This document shows positions 7,065-7,625 of a stretch of DNA of 7,625 nt, in pieces (position 1 is the first letter of the stretch; every line of letters begins with the position of its first letter). Below the pieces are notes generated by a model. The model was not told the DNA's origin and did not search any database. It worked only from the letters and a program-made list of their open reading frames with translations. The stretch comes from Betaproteobacteria bacterium (GTDB lineage: Bacteria > Pseudomonadota > Gammaproteobacteria > Burkholderiales > SG8-39). The stretch is taken from the NCBI GenBank assembly GCA_012274205.1, contig JAAOZY010000447.1:1-7625 (forward strand). Reading direction: 5' to 3'. The position numbers were made by a program, and so were the translations under genes.

Positions 7065-7625
7065 ATGTCCGATACCGATGATTTCGAAGTCGTTCCGCTG
7101 CGCGCGTTCACGGATAATTACATCTGGACCCTGCGCAAGCACAGATTCGCCGCCGTGGTCGATCCGGGGGATGCACAACCCGTGCTCGATTACCTGCGGC
7201 GCGAGCAACTGGAACTGTGCGCCATCCTCGCCACCCACCATCACCCCGATCACGTCGGCGGTGGCCGAACTGCTCGCCCATCACGCCGTTCCCGTATACG
7301 GTCCGAGCGGCGAGCCTATAGCCACGCTCACCCACCCCGTGCATGAGGGCGACGAGATCGGGATTCCACAACTGGGATTGCGCTTTCGCGTGCTCGACAT
7401 ACCCGGGCATACCCGGGCACACATCGCCTATTATGGCGCAAATTCACTGTTCTGCGGCGACACGCTGTTCGCCTGCGGCTGCGGGCGCCTGTTCGAGGGG
7501 ACGGCGCAGCAGATGAGCGATTCGCTGCAAAAACTTGCAGCGCTGCCGGAGGACACGCTGGTGTACAGCGGCCATGAGTACACCCTGGCCAACATCGATT
7601 TCGCCCGCGCAGTGGAGCCCGACAA
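7065..7625 (+). CDS. gloB: Hydroxyacylglutathione hydrolase (glyoxalase II), frameshifted and 3'-truncated by the window edge
   Basis: Glyoxalase II hydrolyses S-D-lactoylglutathione to D-lactate and glutathione, the second step of methylglyoxal detoxification; it is a cytoplasmic binuclear-metal enzyme of the metallo-beta-lactamase fold. From ATG 7065 the first 66 codons read as the family N-terminus: FTDNYIW near 15-21, VVDPGDA near 31-37, and THHHPDHVGG at 57-66 with metal ligands His58, His60, Asp62 and His63. That frame then turns to nonsense and stops at 7344-7346. The family sequence continues in the +1 frame from 7261 (VAELLAHHAVPVYGPSGEP), with PGHT (His at 7408-7410), CGDTLF (Asp at 7459-7461), CGRLFEGTAQQM and SGHEYT (His at 7573-7575), open to the edge. 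About 187 of some 250-260 residues are visible. No strong Shine-Dalgarno; AGG lies close to the ATG. Divergent from the YafS-like gene. As it stands the gene would give a non-functional product. Confidence 0.92.
7257..7264 (+). other. gloB: Reading-frame break in gloB
   Basis: Bases GGCGGTGG encode GG and then lose frame. Family members read HVGGV-AEL here. The simplest repair is two missing bases (GGCGGCGTGG shortened to GGCGGTGG) in a short GC-rich repeat. One extra base would also restore the frame but would leave one Gly fewer. All family motifs on both sides are intact, so the break is recent or is an error of sequencing or assembly. Confidence 0.85.

Noticed and set aside
7399..7418. 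Tandem ATACCCGGGC repeat inside gloB as a duplication
   Set aside because: It encodes the conserved DIPGHTRAH segment at normal family length, so the repeat is a coincidence of codons and not an inserted copy.

Overview
The window is a GC-rich (clearly above 60% by eye), densely coded chromosomal segment from a Gram-negative proteobacterium. Protein style and gene order suggest a betaproteobacterium or close relative, but there is no rRNA or other decisive marker. It holds six protein genes, no tRNA or rRNA, no CRISPR array and no recognisable mobile element.

Left part (1-5731, minus strand): a complete tripartite RND multidrug-efflux operon in the order adaptor, pump, outer-membrane channel, the order of mexAB-oprM. 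The adaptor lipoprotein (5731-4520) is followed after 11 bases by an HAE1-type inner-membrane pump of 1040 residues (4508-1386). The pump overlaps by 4 bases (GTGA) an OprM/NodT-type outer-membrane lipoprotein that begins with GTG at 1389 and leaves the left edge after 463 codons, probably near its natural end. No regulator gene is visible. A perfect TATAAT and a pair of tandem 12-base repeats lie just upstream of the adaptor and are the best candidates for operon control.

Middle and right part (5853-7625): a housekeeping cluster known from many proteobacteria. It comprises rnhA (RNase HI, minus), a YafS-like methyltransferase-fold protein (minus, directly upstream of rnhA), and gloB (glyoxalase II) divergent from it on the plus strand. 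gloB runs off the right edge and is interrupted by a reading-frame shift immediately after the HxHxDH metal motif. Both halves are otherwise well conserved, so this is either a very recent mutation or a sequence error. The rnhA stop codon sits inside a long GC-rich inverted repeat.

The only non-coding stretch of note is the 121 bases between rnhA and the adaptor. The long plus-strand open frames opposite the efflux genes are antisense shadows of high-GC coding DNA. I did not find a novel system here. The observations most worth checking are the gloB frameshift, the rnhA-end hairpin, the tandem repeats in the efflux leader, and the degenerate SAM-binding motif of the methyltransferase-like protein.
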